Both the position numbers and the translations under genes were made by a program. 64,000 nt of DNA from Acanthopleura granulata (lineage: Eukaryota; Mollusca; Polyplacophora; Chitonida; Chitonidae): assembly GCA_016165875.1 (NCBI GenBank), contig JABBOT010000005.1, positions 24,825,368 through 24,889,367 on the forward strand, written 5' to 3'. The notes under the pieces are model-generated. The model worked only from the letters and a program-made list of their open reading frames with translations, was not told the origin of the DNA and did no database searches. This document shows, in pieces, positions 58,655-64,000 of this stretch (positions within the stretch are counted from its first letter, which is position 1; each line of letters opens with the position of its first letter).

Positions 58655-59815
58655 ACCATAATAGTATAAGACAAGAACAATGAGAGCGAACAAATCAACG
58701 ATGAATATAACATGGCTGACCATGCTTTACACGCTTGGACAAGTATCCTGACCTAGGGATATAACGTTTAACATGCAATATCCTGTCCAGGTCAGGCTCT
58801 ACCTTAGCCCAGTATTGGCAATCAATGCATGGCATTGTTCAAAATCCCAGCCTTCCTCATGGAGCAAGGGGAGAATCATTTGGTTAGCGTAAACTCTGGT
58901 ATTACCAACCTCCTTATCGTCTGTTTGCTATCTTCGGGTCTCCTAATTTCAACGAGCTTATCACGAAAATAGTTTCTGTCCACCATTGCTTGACAATAAT
59001 TCCGATCTGTACATATAAGTATGATATGTATATATATAGTATGGGGAGAGCTTAAACGGGGACTATTGCAGGTGCGTGAAACACAAATTAGGCTAATTTG
59101 TTGTATCTTTGACTGTCAACTCTAACTTTCATGTTGCAAACAGATGAAATCTAATCTCTTTCATTTTGCTTTACCATTTTGGAATATGTGTTATTAAGAA
59201 CGTTGGCAATCCTTATGACGTGCTTTGCATTATCTGAACACATGCACTGCAAATATCTATAAGAATTCCTTCGTGAATACACAAGTATATCTTGAAATAT
59301 GGATATCGGAATCAACTTTGTTTCTTGCTTAAAGCACAGACGGTTGAACAAAACTGTAGAACTTTTAAAGTGTAGTGCAATATCATGGTTAGAGAAGGAG
59401 GTGTATCAGTATCAACAAGTTAGACAAACCACGCAGGTGCATGCGTGGAAGGCTGCAGGTGCAGGAGACAGCGACAAAGCGCGAAGATGCGTGGGTCGAG
59501 AACTGTGGGTGTGGAAACTAGAAAAACAAACCATGAAGGTGCAACTTACGGGATCCGATGCTGTATATAGAGGATAGGCGCATGTACATGCAAATGGGGT
59601 GATCAGGAGCAGAAAAGTGAAGGACTGGCAGTGACGCTGCGAAGAAGAAACCTGCTGAAGACCATAGGAAGACGAAATGTGAAGGTACATGGGATTTTAT
59701 CCGAAGAAGATCACACAGCGCAACGGGAATTGAAGGAGCAAAGGATCGGGTGCAGAAGATAGAGGACGGGATACCAAAAGGCGCAACTTTAAAAGCCGAT
59801 AGAAGTCATTTGGCT
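58655..59815. other. No supported gene
   Basis: A purine-rich block at about 59440-59770 has opposed frames (plus 59299-59577, minus 59412-59690), neither recognised. A (TA)5 run lies at about 59028. Confidence 0.4.
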
Positions 59816-59821
59816 ACTTCT

Positions 59822-60028
59822 ACATAGCGAGATTAACATAACATCATTCCCTCTCTACTTATCCCATCACCTCGCTTCTTCGCTACCTCGCTACCTCCAC
59901 CTTTGTACAGGGCGAGGCAACCTGGCAGCGACGTCATTCTAATATAGCTACCCCACCTCCTCGCCTCGCTCACGAGATAACAAAGTATATACCGAAGCGA
60001 AGTAACGAGGCGACTCATCTCGCTATGT
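59822..60028. mobile_element. Palindromic MITE-like element rich in TCGCTACC motifs
   Basis: The tips ACATAGCGAGAT (59822-59833) and ATCTCGCTATGT (60017-60028) are perfect 12-bp inverted repeats. The inside has repeated CTTCGCTACCTCGCTACC and CTCGCCTCGCTCACG, which are partly complementary to CGAAGCGAAGTAACGAGGCG near the right end. No target duplication is obvious and there is no coding capacity beyond a chance frame. Confidence 0.6.
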
Positions 60029-60034
60029 CGATGC

Positions 60035-62885
60035 CTCTCTAACTCGATCTTTGCGATACTATGCTACTGATTACAAAGTCCCATTATGACTTCATTTGTC
60101 CCATGAAGGAGGAGTGATCTCTATATCATACAGGGCTTTATACACTGTACAACCAGTGAGCGCCCGTGCGTAAAAGACAATAAAGAAGAGATATCAATCA
60201 CCAATTTAGTTGTCAACAGTGGAGAGCAATTTCAAATCTAGATCAAAAAACTCATTTTCTGAACAATTTTTTCGAGATACAAAAAAAACAACTATAGTAA
60301 AATTTCAACAAACAGGTGCTTACCAAAAAGATGTTAAGTCACAGAGGGAAATGCAATGTCTTCTGTAACATATGGCCTAATAATACCTTGCAAGAGGGTT
60401 GAGCCGAAAAGCCGCAGTACAACGTGGTGATATATTCTGTGGCTGTGAGGAGATATTGTGACATACGGAATATGTTGTCTATTGTATATGAAACATTTAT
60501 CAGTGTAGCGGCTTAAAAGAAAAAATGCTTCATTTCCTCCTTGTGTAGCATTATCAAGCGAGTGGAATAAGGTATGGAATCATCTTTATACATGTACTTA
60601 CGAGACAGATATAGAGCACAGGGATAGGGTTTGGCAGCAACCATAACTCAGCCAAGTCCCCGCTGTCGGGTTTAAAGGATGATTAATGTCTGTATCAATA
60701 TGAGTTTTTCTGACAGAAACCTCCGTACAGTGATTTGTGGCACCGAATAAACGCTGATTATACAGGCGATTTTAGTCCAGATAAAGTACTTTATTTCAAT
60801 GAATGGTCAGTACCGGATTGAGTTAAAGTCATAGCAGGGCCAACCAGATCACGAAACGTCTTCGCCCCCAAAAAATGGATATTCTTGACCGACACAATGA
60901 AAACGCCGATGTCCATTCTACGGTGGAAGCTGAAAAGGGGACATAACCGTTGTCAATTTCGAATTTTTTTCGGCTGATGGGTCATATAACAAGAGAGCAT
61001 CTGTTTCTCGGTTGACAGTTACCGACATTTGGCATTGTGAGCAATTTCATTTGTGCCCACCGCCAGTGCTAATTTCTCGTAACGATCGGCAGTCGAGACA
61101 AGGCGTTTGATAAATCACTCGCCGGCTCTTTCCGAGAGCTGTTTGTAGTCTCCGTATTGTTGCCTGTGGGCGATCCCACCGTGATTGTGAGGATACTCAC
61201 GATGCTTTAGCGGCAATCCTTTTAAAATGCCACCAAATCAGTGAAGACAACTTCTGTGGCTCTTTTGACCGTGGGACGAAATCCCCGCCGATTGAACGAT
61301 GGGATTATGTCTCTTCTAAATGTGTACGGTGAGTATATATCTATACATATCCATGTAGGTATATATATGTAAATTAACAAAGGCTGACCATGGATTTATA
61401 AGCCTGCAATTTCCAGAAAAAGCTGGCGAACTGGCAAGGCACAATTCTTTGTCGTCGGACGAAAGAATCAGTTACTGTGTAGTTTCAAGTGGAGTTTGTG
61501 TATCAACAGAAACTGTTTGGTCTTGGTAGAATTCTTGCGTACATAAGCACATTATCTGAAAAACCTATTCATGTATTTCTGAAGATATAACGCTTCTGTC
61601 GAACTGTACAGCGTATTTCATAGGGGTGACGCAAGATTCACACGGACACCGTCAAGAGTGAAAACAACGGTATGGGCTAGAAATATGGGTCGTATTTTCC
61701 AAAAGCACTTTTCGTACAACATTGACGTTTTAGAAGTAATAAACTTTGTTCAAACAAAACTACAGGACAACATAGATTTCAGAAAAATGCTCGGCACTTT
61801 TCATGGAAAACAATACCTAGGTTTTAAATCGAAGGCCAGTATACTGGGAAAAATGAATTCAAACAGCGATTGCCAAAATAATATACATGGCGAAAACAGA
61901 CATGTAATAATCGTGTTTTCACCGAAGTTAAAAATGTAAAAAACATTTTCATTAAAAACAATATGAATGCAGATATTTTGTAGGCCTATATAAACGATAA
62001 CAATCATCCGAAAACAATTCTTGAATGATTTTATGATCTTCGGAGGTTTGTAATATGGCACAGGAATGGGGCGTGATATAAGTACGTGTATATTTATAAA
62101 CGTGTGCTCCGAGAATCTGAGGAGAGATGACCGGGTAAAAAATTTCATATACAGCAGAGTCATTTGTAGCTGCCCATTACCGGCCTACAGCTGAACATCT
62201 GCGTCCCGCACACACGAAGCAGTCCCCGTGGAGGGTTACAACGAGTCCTATGAAAAGAATAGGACAAGGACACTGTTACGAGCATGAAACAGAAAATATA
62301 TAAACGGTTCTCAAATGTAAGCTCAGGAGATACGATAGGCTGGCCTTTAATCAAATTTGTCGAAGAAGTGGTTTTTAACATCTGGTGGAACTGAACTACT
62401 CACCAGATGGTTCATGGAATACCAACGGCAAGTAAACAATGCCTTGACACTAAATGAATATATACGCACCCTTTCCGCATCGGGGTGTATAAATGCTCTT
62501 GTCTGGTATAGAATGTCAGCTGAATTACCTTCTGAATCTTGTAATTTCTGAATAAACGCTTTCTTCACTCCTGGGACAAGCACTATGGCTAAGATACAGA
62601 AGATTTGCTTTTGAGATATGGTACTAGACGCTGGAGTCTGTATCTATGACTTAGAGACGTCACAAAACTCTGTCTGACCATCAGTCACTAAACACCTCTT
62701 CTTGATTCGGCAAGTTTTCCCCGCGAATGAACTTCGCGGGATTTCGTGAATTTAAATCTTCATTGTAATAGCTTAGAATTATCATGGGTTCTGGCAGCTT
62801 CCGTAACTTTGATTATACCTAACCCAAGCCACAGCGTCAAGCAGTAAAACACTTCATTCCCGAATGTCTCCCACATTCGCTAAGG
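60035..62885. other. No supported gene; GC-richer unique block at about 60.83-61.34 kb
   Basis: The block has few frames, no repeats shared with the window and several AT/GC-balanced motifs. It ends with a good donor-like TACG|GTGAGTAT at 61329. A 34-codon open stretch precedes this donor without start or acceptor. The adjacent 61340-61372 is TATATA-rich. Confidence 0.4.
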
Positions 62886-62893
62886 TGACTGAC

Positions 62894-62978
62894 AGGGGCT
62901 TGTTTCACAAAGCTGTTAGAACACGACGCCAAGGGCATTTACCATGGTGACGTACACGATATATTGTCATGGACGTTA
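62894..62978. mobile_element. Fragment of another inverted-repeat element
   Basis: GGGGCTTGTTTCACAAAGCT resembles the tip of the 7.75-kb MITE (GGGGCCTATTCCACAAAACC). The following ACCATGGTGACGTACACG is partly self-complementary. It directly abuts MITE B copy 2, suggesting one inserted beside the other. Confidence 0.35.
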
Positions 62979-62984
62979 CGCCAA

Positions 62985-63355
62985 GAGAGGAATTTCGAGA
63001 TCGAACTCTTTTGCCGCCACAGGTAAGAAAAGCCTTCCTGTATCATGTGACCTGTCAAACATGTTAAGCAACTATTTCTCATTACATTTACTATAACATG
63101 GACGTCTAAGAAAAGTTTCAAAAAAAGTTACTTAGACTAGACGTACGATAGGGAAACTTGAGGAGCTGGAAATTTTTTAATTTAAGATGCTCCTGTTGGT
63201 CGGAGGAGTCGTTTGTACCTCCCTTATACGGCAAGACAAATGATCGGTAAATTAAAATCAACAAAATTGCCTGAAATTTTTGAAAGTCACATGACACAGT
63301 TGAATTCTTTTTACCTTCTACGACAAAAGAGTTCCCACTTGAAACACCCCTTGTT
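62985..63355 (-). mobile_element. MITE family B, copy 2 (inverted relative to copy 1)
   Basis: ATTACATTTACTATAACATG followed by GACGTCTAAGAAAAG, GATAGGGAAACTTGAGGAGC and GTCGTTTGTACCTCCC are the reverse complement of 53477-53824. The tips AGAGGAATTTCGAGATCGAA and the reversed AGGGGTGTTTCAAGTGGGAA are more worn than in copy 1. About 370 bp and non-coding. Confidence 0.75.
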
Positions 63356-63364
63356 CAAGTTGCG

Positions 63365-64000
63365 ACTGCCAGCTATCTAGTCCATTCTTACATGATGAAA
63401 TCAAACAAATCTACGGAAACACACGACCATTATAAAAAGTTGCCAAACGCGTATTGGTTTAAAACACTTCTAAAGCCACAATATAACCTGCTGCAATTTC
63501 AAGAGATTCTCCCACAGTGTACATACATGTACTTTTCTCTTGTCTTCTTATGCGAAACAATGTACATTCGATGAATGTGCTAGTTTCATGGTTAATATAG
63601 ATTTCCAGGCCTTTAATTCTGGAAAGTATTGAATATAAAATAACCTCTACATGCAAGTCGCTTGTTCCACGTTCACTCCCCAGCTAAAACTGTATGCATA
63701 TACTGATAGTTCGCGCAAGATTTGTTCTGTTGGGGGAAGGGGGACGGGTATTTTCTCAATCCCACTGATCGCTCATATTGCAAACACATACCCTTCTGAA
63801 TGGTGGCCGATAGATGCACGGTTCTGGGCCTGCTACAGGATTACTAATGCCGTTGCAGTTCACCTGTGTCATAACAAACACTCAACTGTGGTCATCTTCA
63901 CAATAAAATTTAAATGTTTTTTGTGGAAAACGCAAAAGTTCAGTTACGGAGAGACTGTGTCTGAAAATATCTTCACTGATTTAAAAATATTCACGAAATT
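63365..64000. other. No supported gene
   Basis: Opposed frames of 60-65 codons only, none recognised. A G-rich run (GGGGGAAGGGGGACGGG) is at about 63732. Confidence 0.4.

Overview
The window looks like non-coding DNA from an animal, most probably a mollusc or another lophotrochozoan. It is AT-rich with local GC-richer patches. The longest open frame is only about 140 codons, with no operons, Shine-Dalgarno-led genes or rRNA. The main signature is a dispersed tRNA-headed SINE whose 3' part reads (in reverse) ...GGTGTTTTACGCCGTACTC...GGTGGGAGGAAACCGGG... and ends in an AAATAAATAAA tail. I associate this sequence with molluscan genomes from general knowledge; I could not search for it. No protein family is recognisable in any frame, so I read the window as intergenic or intronic.

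Layout. 1-5.8 kb: an older SINE (family 2), fragments and a full copy of SINE family 1, then two foldback structures side by side (4961-5102 and 5287-5750). 7.7-8 kb: a MITE-like element. 11-14.2 kb: three partial copies of an unclassified repeat around a GC-richer block. 16-16.7 kb: two SINEs head to head plus a third fragment. 17.3 kb: a perfect 67-bp tandem duplication. 19.19-19.93 kb: a 743-bp AT-rich element with short terminal inverted repeats between two TTAA sites. 20.9-21.4 kb: a 44-bp minisatellite. 23-25.3 kb: a possible first coding exon of a membrane protein, a SINE, and a good core-promoter candidate at 25.07-25.28 kb. 27.6-28.5 kb: a duplicated 254-bp unit carrying a TATG microsatellite. 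31-34.7 kb: 83-bp and 32-bp tandem arrays and one partner of a 160-bp dispersed repeat. 37-45.5 kb: a MITE, SINE fragments, a consensus inverted AGGTCA motif (IR3), a weak 3'-terminal exon candidate and a 38-bp array. 49-54.3 kb: dispersed repeats, a run of SINEs, and two MITE families. 58-64 kb: SINE family 2, a palindromic MITE-like element, and a second copy of the 53-kb MITE in opposite orientation.

No functional system of co-operating genes is visible. What the window does show is a dense set of short non-autonomous elements: at least two SINE families, six to eight inverted-repeat or MITE-like families and seven tandem arrays, with none of the enzymes that would move them. The three exon candidates rest on splice or start signals and open frame only, with low confidence.
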